Shown here: in pieces, positions 1-12,496 of the stretch | Layout of the letters: every line of letters begins with the position of its first letter | How positions within the stretch are numbered: position 1 is the stretch's first letter | NCBI RefSeq assembly: GCF_020085105.1 | Contig: NC_058045.1 | Location: 14,729,833 to 14,793,832 of the forward strand | DNA length: 64,000 nt | DNA from: Siniperca chuatsi | Taxonomy: Eukaryota; Chordata; Actinopteri; Centrarchiformes; Sinipercidae | Direction of reading: 5' to 3' | Program-made: the position numbers and the translations under genes | Notes under the pieces: generated by a model | The model's database searches: none | Seen by the model: the letters and a program-made list of their open reading frames with translations, nothing else | Told to the model about the DNA's origin: nothing

Positions 1-139
1 AGTTCTGTAGATTACTTCTACTTTTATTAGAGTGAAAGTGAGATCAAATGGATAAAGAGAATAAGTGATTGAATAATATGTGCTGTTGAATGTAGAATAT
101 GGAGCTCTCATAATGACTTGTTTGTCTTTGTCTGTGAAG

Positions 140-3100
140 CCATGTCCTTGGGAGTACCTGGTCTAATAGCGAGACAGGGGGAGGGTGAAAATGTGGAGCC
201 CCTTACAAACATGGAAGGCTTCAGGACCTCAGCAAGAGAGTTGCTGCACAGAATTGGCCTGCTAGAGAAGAGACAGGCAAAGGTCAGACATACATTCACA
301 CACATGGCCACAGTATAATTAGCATGTACAGATAGTGTGATGACTCAGGTGACTCTGTGCTTATGTTCATCTTTAGGAGGCTGAGGATAAGCAAGAATAC
401 ACAGACACATCAACTTCCACTGAAGAGCTAGGCCAACCATCTCTACTTCCTGCCTTACCTCTGCCTCTGCAGACAAAGGAGAACATTAAAACCATCCCCA
501 CAGCATATAGACAGACCAGCACTCTTAAGCATGTAGAAGCAGGGGGTGACAACAACATTAAACCTCAAACTGTCAGACACGTGCTCAAGAATGGGCAAGA
601 CAGTGAACTGAAGAACATGAACTCCAATTTAAGTATGCAGGAAGAGAGGGCTAAAACCAATGGAGGGGATGTGTGGTGTTCAGTGTGCAAGGGTACTGGA
701 GCTCTAATGTCTTCCCATCTGCGATCAATAGAGGGAGGCAGAGAGCCTCATACAGCAGACAAGTCAGTAGACTATTGATTGCTTGAAAACTCAAATGAAA
801 TGATGGCTTCATAATTATTGTTTCGTCTGTTTTTGTTTGTTTTTTATTTAGTCAGTTGTTTAAGCCCCCAGCACCAGTGAGGCACAGTGTACCAAAAGAG
901 ATTAAATGCACTGATGAAGAAGGTAAGAGTCACAGCTTCATGCCTTTAACAGACTGTTATAAAAAAGACAAAAAAAATTTATTAAAAAATGCCTTTGCTT
1001 GAATTTTTGTTTTCAGTAGAGTAGTGTCTAACATGTTTTTTCAAGTAATATGTTTTTGTGTTAAGAATTGCAGGGCCGTGAGATGAGTAAGGTGGGGAAA
1101 ATCCCAGTGGAGGAACATTCACTCTCTCATATCCGGTGTGCAGGTAGGAGAACATGATGCTGCCCCTCAGTGAAATGCTTTCCATCTTTTATTATCAAAT
1201 GGTTGTTGAGAGTTCAAGCATAGTGTATGGGTCAGCCTTTACTATACCATATTTTAACAACAAGGAATTTGTCTTTTTTCAATATTTTGCTGACCTTAAT
1301 GTGAAGAATAAACCAGACATCTTCACTGTAGAGTTTTTGTAGATCTAGGCTGTGGGGATAGTTTGGGTCCAGAGAATTTCGGTTACTTATAGTTATAACA
1401 AAGTAAGTCCAGACATGTAAAGTTCTGTTTCAGTGTATTGTAGTGCAGTGTTATTTTAAGCACATTTTGTGTTACTCTTTGTCCTCTACATGTCCAGGCT
1501 TACTTGGGAAGCTTGGGACTGTGTAATAAGCCCACTCAAATAATCATCATTGTATTTATACTTCTAAACTATAAGGAGTCATTCAGTTAGATTATTGTAA
1601 AGCCATAAGTTAAATCCTTGCATCCCTGTTCTTCCTCTCCTTTAGGTTGTGTGTTGCCTTTTGAGGAGGTGACCAGTCGCACTTTTATGTCTCTCCAAAG
1701 CTCCTTCCACCACAACTGTGACATGCACAAGGCTCTCCAGGAGGCCACAGAGCGGTTCAGGACTCATCACTGCAACCTTCTGTTCAGGAGAGAGTACCAA
1801 GACAACACTGTGGAGCAGACAGACCCAGACTCTGAGAGAGTGTCAGCACCAGAGCCACAGAGAGGCTGGGAAAACTTGAGCGGTAAGAAGCTTTAACATT
1901 TGAAATGCACAGAAAGTAATTTTACCGAAAGGCGTAGTTCCAGTCTCGTTATCTGATTGGTTAAAGACTATATTCCAGCCACACCAATAGTTCCTGTAAA
2001 GCACAACAGGATTATGGAAGTGATAGTTGTGCTAACTAGAGCAAATTTAATTTGTATTTATTTATTTTCCCCAACTGTGGAGTGCTTCCTAGAGTTAGCA
2101 AAGGTGTTAGCAAAATGTACTTTTGTGGTTTACTGCAGATTATTTTTCTCACATGACCATAGAACATTAGGTAATTTAGTTCATCATTCAAAAAAAACAC
2201 CTTATCTTCAAATAGGACAGATAATCAACCAAGAAAAATCAGTACCAAAGAAAAGCCCCACAGCTACCATGTGGCTTACTCACCACTGTGTTGAATGAGG
2301 TCATTTGACTCGTCACTGCAAGTCGCTACAACTTCTATGTGTGCCCTCTTTATGTTTTATTAAACACACTTTTTTTTTCAAGTCTGGTTGCTCATGGAAA
2401 GTGTTTTGCTCACTTTGCAGTGGCCTTGGTTTGAATAACAGCCAGTTCACAAAGAAATGCAAAATGAAGCACTTTGTATCAAAGTTAAATATAGGAATGG
2501 ACACAAATTTTCCTCACAGTTAAAACTCAATGCTATCTTTTGTATGTTCACCCCACAGTATTTCCCAGTGGGTGCTCACAATTACAAGGCACCTATGTGT
2601 GAGTGCTTGTTCTACTGAGTTTTGTTTTAGCAGTTTTTTGACATATTATGACTGTTCAAGTTCTACATTTTGTTACCCTACTGACTATAACCTGCTAAGG
2701 CTAGCACTGGCTAACCTGCTACTGCAACATGGACTAAATATTACTGCATTTTGCAGGATAATATAATGTACAGAGATTAAAACATAGTTGTGTAATATAC
2801 ACCACGCTATAGGTACACTGAATTATGGTTATTGTGCTTAACTCATGCTTGACAGCATTAAAAGGTTGTATTTGTAAACTATGGAGACTACTAACATCTC
2901 CTCTGAACTTTATCATAGTGCATTACCTCAGTCAAGATGAATGTACCAATGAATACATGAGATCCTGTCTGGAGTTGACTAAATGAGAGAAACTTTCAGA
3001 CAGTAAACATGCCTCCTGCGTGTTGTTGTTCCAAACTGTTCCAATCAAGCAATCTCATTTTCCTTGAACATTGCTTCCTAATTGTTACTTTAGTATCTTC

Positions 3101-6100
3101 AGTATGAAACACACATTATTCTCTTTACCTACTTCTATAAAATGTTGACTTCTACTCCACTGTAGAAGAGGTCTGCCTGACTCCTGTACGTAAAGGAGCA
3201 GGGAAAGGCAAGAGCTCCCTGCCAGAACATCACTGGAAGAAGCACAATGGTAAGAATTATGCAGCAAGGGGATTTTAATATAGCTTTTTAACACACTGAT
3301 GTCTTAAAGGACTGTAGGGAATGAGCCTATCTAGATTAAAAAAATCAACAATAGCACAGATATACAAAAATGATGCACAAGAAAGACAAAACATGTCTTC
3401 TTAACTATGCAAGTCAAGTCTAAACTAAGGAACATAACACAAGCCCAGAAAACAGTTTGTCTGTCGCAAACAAATTGTTAAAAGCTAAACAAATTATTTG
3501 AATACTTGCAAGCTGTTGCCTGATCTTATTAGATGCAGGCCACTGAACTCACATATATGCACAATATTCAGTGTGTAATTGGTGTGTAATTTGGGGTGTC
3601 TTCTTCTTCCGCTTATCATAGGCATCAGTTTGACTCCACTGCACAGAGGAGCTAAAAAGGACATGTTGACCTCTTATAACAAGACCGGTATGTATGTGAC
3701 ATTATCACAGCAACATCTCATTGTTGTCCTTTGTATGTGTCATATTCAACAGCATTGATCTCATCACCCCTCCTCTCAGGTCCAGGCTTAACTCCCCAGA
3801 AAAAGTCTCGTCTTCCTGAAGGTAGATATGTGATATTGACATGGGTATTTACAGTGGACTACTTTAAGTGTGTGTGAATGTTATGATTGAGAGCCTGTGG
3901 TGGGAGCTGTCCTCTGCAGTGTGTTCTTGGCAGCTGACAAACCAAAGAGCAGAAGGAATGTTGAACTGCAGCCAGTGTTCTCACAGTGCAGGCCAGAGCT
4001 GGTTCAGAGCAGCACAGCTGTATTAAGCTGTTTCACACTCTGTATAACACTGTGTGTGTGTGTGAGCGAGAGAGAGAGAGATTGAAAGGGTGTGTTCTGA
4101 TGCTTTTGTATTATGCCACTGACATGGTAATAAAAGGAGAGGCATTTTAGTCTGTTACACATTATGGTTTTGCATGTTCATTCACTATACTGTGTGCTAA
4201 AAGTATATATACATTTTGTGGTCATATTTGCCATCCATCTCCTTTTTGTCCTTCTGTTTTCCAATGTTGCCAATTCACATCAGATGTCAGACTTTCTGTA
4301 GCCTAAAAGTTGCTGTAGTGTTGCAACATAGATGCAGAGGCACTTTTGTGGAGTGCAGTCTTTCTGTGCTGTCATGCTGAGATTTACTGTATTTTTAAAC
4401 CTCTCAGCCAAATGCATTTTCCTATGCTCACTTTGTGAGTCCAAACTAGTTTTTCTTCCACTGCACAGTCCACATTTTCATTCTTTCTTTGTCCAGCTAT
4501 TTTTTCCAACCTTCTCTTCTTCCCTGTTACACTTTTTCCTGTATTCATTTCATCCCCTTCTATTCTCTTGTCTTCTCTTCCTTCATCAGTCATTTTTCTC
4601 CTCCTGTGTTGTTTGTAGGGCAGCTGTATTAACCATAACTGGTGATGTAATATCACACTAAGGAGGAGTAGGGCAAGAGAGAAAAGAGAAAGTGTCTCTC
4701 CATATACTCTGGGGCCAGTTGATGTGTTGTTGAGTAACAGAATGAGTTGTAAAAACCTGGCGTTCTCTCAGTATTTTTTTTTTTTCACATATACACAAAC
4801 ACTGTTTAATGTTTCAAATACAGAGAGAAGAGGAGGGAATAATAGTGGACATCATGCTCTTGATGATGAGCCGACGACTAGCTCAGATCACTGCTCCACT
4901 GTAAGAGTTTGCATATTTTCTTTGTCAAAAATGTATGTATTGATATTTAGACGGCCTGTTAGCCTTTTTAATGCCACGATTGTATGCTGCAGGGCATTGA
5001 AGTGGTAAAAAATATTTGAGTAATAAAAGGAGGAGATGTAAAGTGGGATTTGACAATCAGTTTCCATTAGGACCATTTTGGGTTTGCTCAATTCCTGAGA
5101 ATCATTTAGCTCTCACGCTGCTTCCTCATATCATTGCCTGCACGCTCAGTAATACTGAGATGCAAAACTGATTTAAAGTGAAATCTAATCCTCGGAGAAA
5201 CGATGTTTGAATGTATGTACGTATTTTACTAAACTGGAAAGAAATTTGGAGGCAATGAATGCCATTCATTTACAGGGATGCTGCATTTTTCATACATACA
5301 TACTATACATTACCTAAGGTAAAAATCTAATGTTAAGATAATGTGATAATAATGTTTAAGGATTATTATGGTTTTGTTAATTTATTTGTTAATTGCAAGT
5401 TTTAGCCGATCAACTACAAAATGTATGTAGTTTTCTGCCGATAAGTTTCTGCCAGTTTCAGGCAGACAAAGGTTTCACTTCATTTCATTGCAATATGAAA
5501 ATCAATTAAAACTTTGCTTGAGATGCACAGTGAACAACTGGCTGCATTATTTTATGCATGTAGAAACTGAAAATGATCATGTGAATTTGGTCATGTCTTG
5601 CGCTAGAAAAGGTAGCAGAGTCTTAAAACACAGATGTCAGAGCGTCCTTGAACACACCAGCAGAAGGACTTTCAAAACGGTCCTTGTAACTGTACTACCA
5701 TGCAATCATTATGCAACTTTAAAACAAAGAGACATGAAATGTAACAACATGAAATGTCAAGTCTCAACAAGTTGATTTTAATAGCATACTAAAATAAGTT
5801 GAAACTAATTGCTGCATGGAGGTTGGAAAATCACTTTAAAATTGTACAATATGCTTTGCAGAATGGCTGGGAGTGATTTATGTCATGTGTTGTTAATGGG
5901 CTGACATTTGCAAAACCACCAGTATGATCTATTAACATTACTCACACAGGCATCTTTAGCACATGATTTTAAATAGGAATAACTAAATGAAAAAATTAAA
6001 AGTTTGCAAGCACATTTTCTCCTTTTTCATCTATTTTAGATTTTATTATTCTATTAAGCAGAGCATTAGTAACTAGGCCATGTGTCAGTGGAGAAGGCAG

Positions 6101-6629
6101 TAACAGGTCTAAATCCAAGTGTTTTAATGAGCACAAGCAGAGTGAGGCAGTCAGATATCTTGGGAAAGGATGAACTACACGTAAGAGGCACAGGTATTGT
6201 ACTGAATATTGTCAAGTGTGCATCCATGCACATGTGATTTGTCCCATAATCCACACTCTCCTGTCCATCTAATACAATGTCAGTTTTGTCTCTTCTGCCT
6301 TTCTTGTTATCATTCTTAGAGAAGGAAGAGGAAAGACTTCAGCCGTGAAGAGGTGCATTACCTACTGTGCGGAGTGAAGACTTTTGGCTTCTCCTGGAAC
6401 TCCATCTTGTGGTCATACCCCTTCCAACCTGGACGCTCCAATGTTGACCTGGCCAAGAAATACAGGCGGCTAATGGTAACAAGAGAACATACCCTTTAAG
6501 TAAATTATTTGATATTTTCCATCATAATTGTCATACTGCATTTAGATTAACTGCCTGATTGTTTTTTTGTTTGTTTGTTTGCTTTTTTGCCTTCAGAAAG
6601 GTAAAGTCCAGGATGCTGGCTGTGCATAA
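140..6629 (+). CDS. terb1: terb1 (telomere repeats-binding bouquet formation protein 1), 3' part
   Basis: This is the C-terminal part (about 457 codons) of a gene that begins before the window. Exons that keep one frame are 140-282, 377-762, 852-922, 1066-1143, 1646-1882, 3166-3249, 3622-3687, 3780-3821, 4824-4900, 6320-6475 and 6597-6629 (stop TAA). The last two exons encode a Myb/SANT-type domain (FSREEVHYLLCGVKTFG, then WNSILWSYPF), and an upstream exon encodes CAGCVLPFEEV and CDMHKALQEATERFR. From family knowledge, TERB1 acts with TERB2 and MAJIN to hold telomeres to the inner nuclear membrane in meiotic prophase, and docks on TRF1 through an IxLTP motif. Here GISLTPLHR is encoded at 3622-3687. 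Two CxxC pairs (CSVC, CAGC) may bind metal. The name rests on my memory of the Myb tail and the docking motif. The armadillo-type N-terminus is outside the window. An AATAAA lies at 6713. Confidence 0.8.
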
Positions 6630-6712
6630 TCCTGGTCCTGAGATCCTGGGCAAACCCATTGATAATGGTTCTCTGTTAATATTAGATTTTATTTATTTAG
6701 ATAATAAAATAC

Positions 6713-6718
6713 CTTCAC
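6713..6718 (+). terminator. poly(A) signal of terb1
   Basis: AATAAA lies 84 bases after the terb1 stop codon. It is the first canonical signal downstream, so a short 3' UTR is likely. Confidence 0.5.
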
Positions 6719-6959
6719 TCTCTTCAGTTTAAAACTCTGTATTTATTGGAAAAAATCCAAAGAAGCATTTACTTCACTACATACTTATAATATATTGTAC
6801 TCAGTATTTATATAGATTTTTAGTACTTTGTATATGGTTTGCACTGTCTTAAAAATTGTTTTTGCAGCAGTTTTTAGAGCTTTGACAGATATTGTTAATT
6901 GTTTCTTTTTATCATATTTTAAAGCATTAAAACAGGTGTTTGAGATTCTGAAATTTCTC

Positions 6960-9510
6960 TGTCAGTGTCTTCTCTGTCAAGTATGTTTTCGTATTTGATT
7001 CATGCAAACAGACTTTCATTAACTTTTTAAATTAGATACGTAGCTGGTACACTAAATCGGAAACCAATGGGACTTTTTGTAAGGATGAATTGTGCCAGAT
7101 TTTGAGTGACTTAGATGTATAATCTTTGAGTAAGGGCCATTTTAAAGTCCTTGTTTTGTTGTGACACCACCTAGTGATGAATCACCACCACGGTGTTGTC
7201 ACATGTACGTCTGCCAGGTATGATTGCAACAGCACGATGTGTTCGTGAGTTGTGGCAGTAAAAAGGCCCAACCCTATTCTCTTTGGCAACCATTTATACC
7301 AATGCTGTATCATAAGCCAGGTCAGATTTGCTGTCTACCAGTCTGGATAATAATGGACTTTAAATGTCAAAGAAGCAAATCAAGTTTTTTTTTTTTTAAA
7401 TAGTCAAAATGTCAGAAAATCTAGTCCAGCAGAAATGGGCATGATCACAACTATTTGGATGTGATTTGACCCAAGTACTCCATGAAAAAGTAATGTCCAT
7501 TTCAGCAGTTATCGACCAGAGCGTACTGTAAAGTCAGTCGTGTAGTGCATCAATCAGGGTTTTTTGTTTCTTCAAAATGACTAAATTTGCCAAGTTTGGT
7601 AACTTTTTATTTCTAACAAGAAGATACTTTCAAGGAAAACAAAAGAATAATGCAAATAAAAAACAATAGTTCCTGCACTTCTGCTTGGACCCTTTAAACC
7701 AAATATTATATGTTTGTTACCTCCTTGACATACTGTGTCACAGAAGCAAAAACCAAGTTCTGTTTTCTTTGTTTTTGTGCTTTGGCTATCAGAGTCTATA
7801 GACAGGAAATCAACAAGGAAAGGGGGGACTCAAGTCCAGCACTTTTGTTTATTGAGCTGAAGGCCTCTGGTATGACAGGAATCACAAATAGTGCAAATCA
7901 TGCTGTTTATCTATTCTGTGTGCATCAAGAAGCAGCTCGGTCTGCTAACTGTATACTTTACTAAAGGCTAGCTTGACTGAGATCCCTGTCTGAAGAGTGC
8001 CTCTCCCACTCGACGTGGACTAATCAGTGTGTTGCCAAAACCGTAGGACTTAACCGTTCGCCATGTCCTGAGACGTAGGCTGTTAAGATGTGGTTGGACA
8101 AGACAAAAGTGGGAGTGAGACTTAATATGATTATGGAACTGGAGAAGACACAAGTGGTGCACCACAATGATTTTCTGATATAGATTAACTATTGTATTTT
8201 AAATGTTAAATGGAGCAGCTCCACGTTGTACATCTCGATGACATTGCAGAATAGTCCTCCCTTCATTAGCTAGTATTCCTGTCAAATTGGCAAAGTTAAT
8301 AGTTTAAGTTTCATTTTTAGGCAGGCAGAAGTGGCCTCTCATACCAATCCACTGACTCTTTTGTCAGGATGTTGGGATAGCAATGCAGTGAGGGCAGGAG
8401 GAGTGTGGTGGGAGAGGCATGTGAGAAGCAGCTTTCTCATGGACTGAAATGCGGACTTTTGACCCAGGCCCCCCGAAAACCTCCTTCTTCTAGAAAGAAT
8501 GTCCCCACCCTCCCTCCCTCCCTCTCATCCTCCCTCGCATCCTCTCTCGTGTCAAGGCACTGTCTAACTGAATTTAATTTCCATGTGTACACTGTGTCCC
8601 ATACATGTACTGGTGTGTTGTTAAACATGCTCTATAAAAGGGGAAAGCTCCAGTACATGCATTTAACAGATCCAGGTTCTGCACTTTTTAGGCCAGCTAA
8701 GTCATATTCCACATTCAAAATGATGGGAGGAGCCTACAGCTACCGTAGCTTTGTGGCCTCACAGATAATGAATGTTAAGTATCGCACCAATTCGCCTTTA
8801 TCTTGATCTGGTAGTTTTTTCCTCATTTCCATTCTTGAAGTCTCCAAGATATAATATTTCTTCTAGTTAAAAAAAAAAACAACAGATGACCATACACTTG
8901 GAATAATATTTTTATTTTCACAAGCAAGCCACTACTTGGGTTAAGAAATCCCATTATTGTATTGCAAATACAATAAGATGATGATCACACCTGTTAGAGG
9001 AATATTACAAGGTCCAAATATAAGTATGTTAAGGCATACATGTTTATTGGACACTTGTATCCTGCTATATAGTGGTATGCATATACTGTCTCCACCTTTG
9101 GTTGCATTGCTACTGTCCCTTGCCTGTTGTTTTGCATTAACTTCTGAGTGCTGTGCACGCACATATCCACCTAAAAAAAGTTTTTACTTTTCCCTCTGTG
9201 CTTTCACACTTGTCTTCCCTGGTGTAGGGTTGTTATATAGCAATGGCAAGTCCCTACAAGAAATACGTTTAAATTCTTGTTTGGTGAATTTGCATAGAGA
9301 AAGATCTCTGCTGTCCAACAATACACTCAAGTGCACTCATGTCCCCGGTGCTGTTTGAGCCCCTTCACCCCTCACCCACACATGCGCTGGCTGTATACAT
9401 GTATCAAAAATGTATCAAGATTTAATTTTGTGTGAAAACCGACAAGACATCAGTTTGTTCCAGAGTTGATTTGGCACATTTGGTTCATTATTAAAGAGAA
9501 ATAGCTGTTT
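6960..9510. other. Intergenic, no supported gene
   Basis: Between terb1 and the next minus-strand gene I see only short open frames without splice or family support. The stretch includes a CT-rich run near 8510-8550 and a TATA-like core at 8633, which is listed separately. No repeat family was recognised with confidence. Confidence 0.5.
8633..8640 (+). promoter_or_regulatory. Orphan TATA box followed by a short open frame
   Basis: TATAAAAG followed by GGGG is a textbook core-promoter sequence. An ATG with an A at -3 (8719-8721) follows about 80 bases later and opens MMGGAYSYRSFVASQ before a stop at about 8806. No downstream exon could be joined, so this is either a tissue-specific gene start I could not complete or a chance match. 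Confidence 0.25.
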
Positions 9511-9513
9511 GCC

Positions 9514-9519
9514 TTTATT
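9514..9519 (-). terminator. poly(A) signal of the Pro/Glu-rich gene
   Basis: TTTATT on the plus strand reads AATAAA... in the minus orientation (AATAAA), 132 bases past the stop at 9651. It fits a short 3' UTR that contains the (AAT)n tract. Confidence 0.4.
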
Positions 9520-9544
9520 AGGCCACTTAAGATGTCAATAATAA

Positions 9545-9576
<32 letters not shown>
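9545..9576. repeat. (AAT)n microsatellite
   Basis: About ten AAT units in a row, lying in the probable 3' UTR of the minus-strand gene that ends at 9651. Confidence 0.9.
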
Positions 9577-9650
9577 GACAAACCTTGTATCTGTGATTCT
9601 TTTTGAATTCATGTAAAGGGTTAAGAGGGTTTCACAAAAAAAATATCCAT

Positions 9651-11415
9651 TCACTCAGACCTTTCCAACTCAAATGTGGAAATCACAGAAACCTCAACAC
9701 TGTCTTGGCATTCCTGAGTCATGGGGATGTCTGAGGGCTCATCGGCATTAACTGGGGAAGGGATGGAAACTGGGGAGGGAGGAGTGTTAATAGGTTGGGG
9801 AGTTACATCATGGACACCCAGGTCGATCAAAGGGGGTGAAGAAAGCACCGGCTCAGGGAGAGACTCTTGAGTAAGCAGGTCTGTCTGCTGCTCCAGGGCC
9901 TCAGCTAAGGCTGGGACTGACTCGGAGATGGGCTCAGGGACTGCCTCAATTTCTGCTTCTGGATTTGAGGTAGTCTCTGGTTCGGGAATAGGCTCTGGAG
10001 CTGGTTCTGGAGCAAGCTGAGCTTCAGCAACAGGTTTTGGTTCTGATTCTGGAGGTGATGTTTTGCTAACTAAGACCACAGGCTCAGGTTGGACTGGAAC
10101 TGGGGTTTCCTTTGCCACAAGCTCTGGTTCAGCATCATTTAGTGGGGCAGCAGGAGCTTCCACCTCCTTACACTCTGATGTACATTCTTCAGGGGGTAAA
10201 CACGCCACTAGTTTCACTGGCTCTCCCAACACCAAATCTAGATTTTCTATCTCAATGGCCTCCTGAGTTTGCATTATCTCAGAGTCTTCTGCAGGTTGTG
10301 CAGCTGCTTGCTCCTCTGCAGTGTTCTGTTCAGTGGCAGCAGTTTCAGTGCAGTTGCCTGGGGTGTCTTGCTTTCTGCTGAGCCTGTTTCCCATGATGAA
10401 CCTGTGCACAAGTTCAAAATGAGGATACAATTATTTTAAATAATTAAATGTCAAATTCTATTCTTTAAGTGGTTTCAAAAAGTAAATTCCAACTTTTTTT
10501 AGCTCAATATTACAGAAGATTCCTTCCTGCATTGATTAAGTTGGAGCTTTTCTTCAGAATTCATGAATATGCAATTGCTCAAGGTTACAAAAACAGAAAA
10601 TGCAGAGAGACACTTTGTTAAACTTCCCAGGATTCACTGATCTGGTTGAGCAAAAATATTTCAGTTTGTGTGTTATGGTACATTGTGTTCTCTTGTACCC
10701 TTCCCGGGCTGCATGTACATCATGTCTTATACAGTGTCGCGATTTGAGCGTGTCTGGGTAGTGGATATTTCTGCAGTGTCCAAGGATCATTTAAAGCATT
10801 TGTTTGTTTGATTCTTTCTTTCTTGGCTGCTTTGCACTGCATGCCACCTCTCAGGCCTGAACTCCAGTAGAAATAAATTCTGGACAAGTTTAGACGCGCA
10901 CTGAAAACGTTTATCACTTCATAACACATAACAGCCCCCTCCCAAAGAAAATTAAAGTTTATGTTTTCCCGTTGTTTTCATTGTATTCTGTAAAACAACC
11001 ACACCTTGTCCGAGCTGAGCTGTCTGTCAGAACCATGGATCCACATAGCCACACGCAATTCAAACTGTTTTATTAAATAACATGACATAACAAATATTCA
11101 GATTATAATTATTGTCAATGCAATCAATATTTGTGCTCATTGCCATTAATTGCTAGTTTAAGCAAAACGAACAAAGAAACTCTTGCAGATGACCCCGCCT
11201 CCCTCTCGTGCTGAACAAATTTATAACGAGCCAAAGTGTACAGCAGTAAAAACATCCCCGGTTATAACGTGCACTAAAAAATAGATGACCGTCACCAACC
11301 TTTTGAACCTCTTCGCGTTGGAGTAAAAGTAGATAAAGTCGCAGATGATCTCACACTCTCGACTTGGGGAAGTCTGCACGTCAGACTGTCTGTTGAAGCC
11401 AAATAGTCCTCTCAT
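9651..11415 (-). CDS. Pro/Glu-rich protein, alternative myristoylated start, function unknown
   Basis: Two coding exons on the minus strand, 11415-11300 and 10401-9651, join AG|GT-AG in one frame (phase 2) to give about 288 aa. Exon 1 encodes MRGLFGFNRQSDVQTSPSR and then a short Cys/aromatic stretch (ECEIICDFIYFYSNAKRFK). Exon 2 opens with RFIMGNRLSRKQ, so a second in-frame ATG at 10394 would start MGNRLSRK, a good N-myristoylation consensus (Gly2, Ser6, following basic residues). That ATG has a strong Kozak context (A at -3, G at +4), while the exon-1 ATG is weak. The rest is low-complexity: runs of EPxPEP, acidic, without globular signature, ending in ISTFELERSE. I do not recognise the family. 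A membrane-anchored, disordered adaptor is an inference from the myristoyl motif only. The exon-1 end sits in a GC-rich promoter-like patch (11400-11480). Confidence 0.65.
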
Positions 11416-11490
11416 TGAAGCGCGTACCAGCGGAGCGCGGCTGCGCACCGGGCGCGGCCACGGCGCGTGTCGTGCGACAATGCCGGACCA
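11400..11490 (-). promoter_or_regulatory. CpG-rich promoter patch
   Basis: A short stretch unusually rich in CG and GCGC compared with its AT-rich surroundings overlaps the first coding exon of the minus-strand Pro/Glu-rich gene. It is the likely transcription start region. Confidence 0.4.
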
Positions 11491-11947
11491 CTACACTTCC
11501 TGAGCCAGAGCCTTTTCTCTCACCTAAACGTAGGTAAACAACGCAAAATTAAACTGCACGTTTGTCTTTACTCAATCAAACTTAATGAATGAATCAGTAT
11601 TAAATGTTGACGAACCAGCTACACCTGTGTCATGTTTCAAAATGATCACCAACAGAGTTTTTTAAACTGTTACTTCTTTTTTAATGAAAGCTGGTGATTT
11701 CAGTGTTGACCACAGTCCATTTTACTTAAATGTAATGCAATCTTGATGGGCAAATAGCTTAATGTTGATCACTGTGGGTTGAATAACATGACACATTTAT
11801 GCTGAGAGGTTGACAACCATCCCATTCAAGGCTGATTCTTGAAGATCTTATGTTTCATTTTCCAAATGATTAATTGATTGTATGGATTTCTGTCAACATG
11901 AATATTAAATCTACAGGTCAGGGATAAGGCCTAAGTCGGCTTCAGTT

Positions 11948-12496
11948 ATGGCTGTTCTCTCTGTGAGGAGACCCACAGGGCGCTCTTTTTGGATTTTGCT
12001 GTTTCTCCTGCTTATCTTCATTCAGATGTTAACCTCCCTGGTGCTCTCTGCTGGTGTGTTCATCCTCTCCAACGAAGCCCTCATCAGCCCCTTTCACTTT
12101 TGTCTAAGAAGTAAACATGGCGAACTGTCCTGCGACAGGTACAGGAGCCCTGTCAATGCAGCTGAATCTGAGATAAAAATTAACATCCTCACAACAGTGG
12201 TTACTCTGGGTTTGTACATTCCAGTGGTGCTTGTGGCCTTTGCCCTGCTGGCCATGTTGTTAGCAGCTCACACCAAAGACAGAGCAGCACTCTGGTTTAG
12301 CATGGCCTGCCAGGCTGCATCAAGCTTACTCATCTTGACTGGCATTGTTGGTTTTTTGCTACTCAATCAGTCGTATGTGAGCTGGGAACACATGACCCTC
12401 TGTTTCTATATCTGTGTGGCTGTGCAGGTTGAGCTGGTTATCATAACTGCACTGACCCATGTGTCAGGGAGGAGGCTAACGTCTGACTGGAAATAG
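11948..12496 (+). CDS. Four-pass membrane protein, PMP22/claudin-like shape
   Basis: A single open exon encodes 182 aa. Four hydrophobic segments can be seen: about residues 15-38 (FWILLFLLLIFIQML), 78-100 (ILTTVVTLGLYIPVVLVAFAL), 108-130 and 140-163. The first extracellular loop is long, has two cysteines (HFCLRSKHGELSCDRY) and lacks the W-GLW-C-C claudin signature. The short basic tail ends GRRLTSDWK. The topology fits the PMP22/claudin/TMEM225-type superfamily, but I cannot assign a member. An AG acceptor at 11915-11916 suggests a non-coding first exon upstream. AATAAA signals lie at about 12506 and 12713. It stands head-to-head with the Pro/Glu-rich gene, about 530 bases apart, so the two may share a promoter region. 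Confidence 0.75.
   Translation: MAVLSVRRPTGRSFWILLFLLLIFIQMLTSLVLSAGVFILSNEALISPFHFCLRSKHGELSCDRYRSPVNAAESEIKINILTTVVTLGLYIPVVLVAFALLAMLLAAHTKDRAALWFSMACQAASSLLILTGIVGFLLLNQSYVSWEHMTLCFYICVAVQVELVIITALTHVSGRRLTSDWK

Noticed and set aside
8405-8806. 133-codon open frame on the plus strand
   Set aside because: Low-complexity Ser/Pro from a CT-rich tract; no family features. Only its TATA-like core is kept as a finding.
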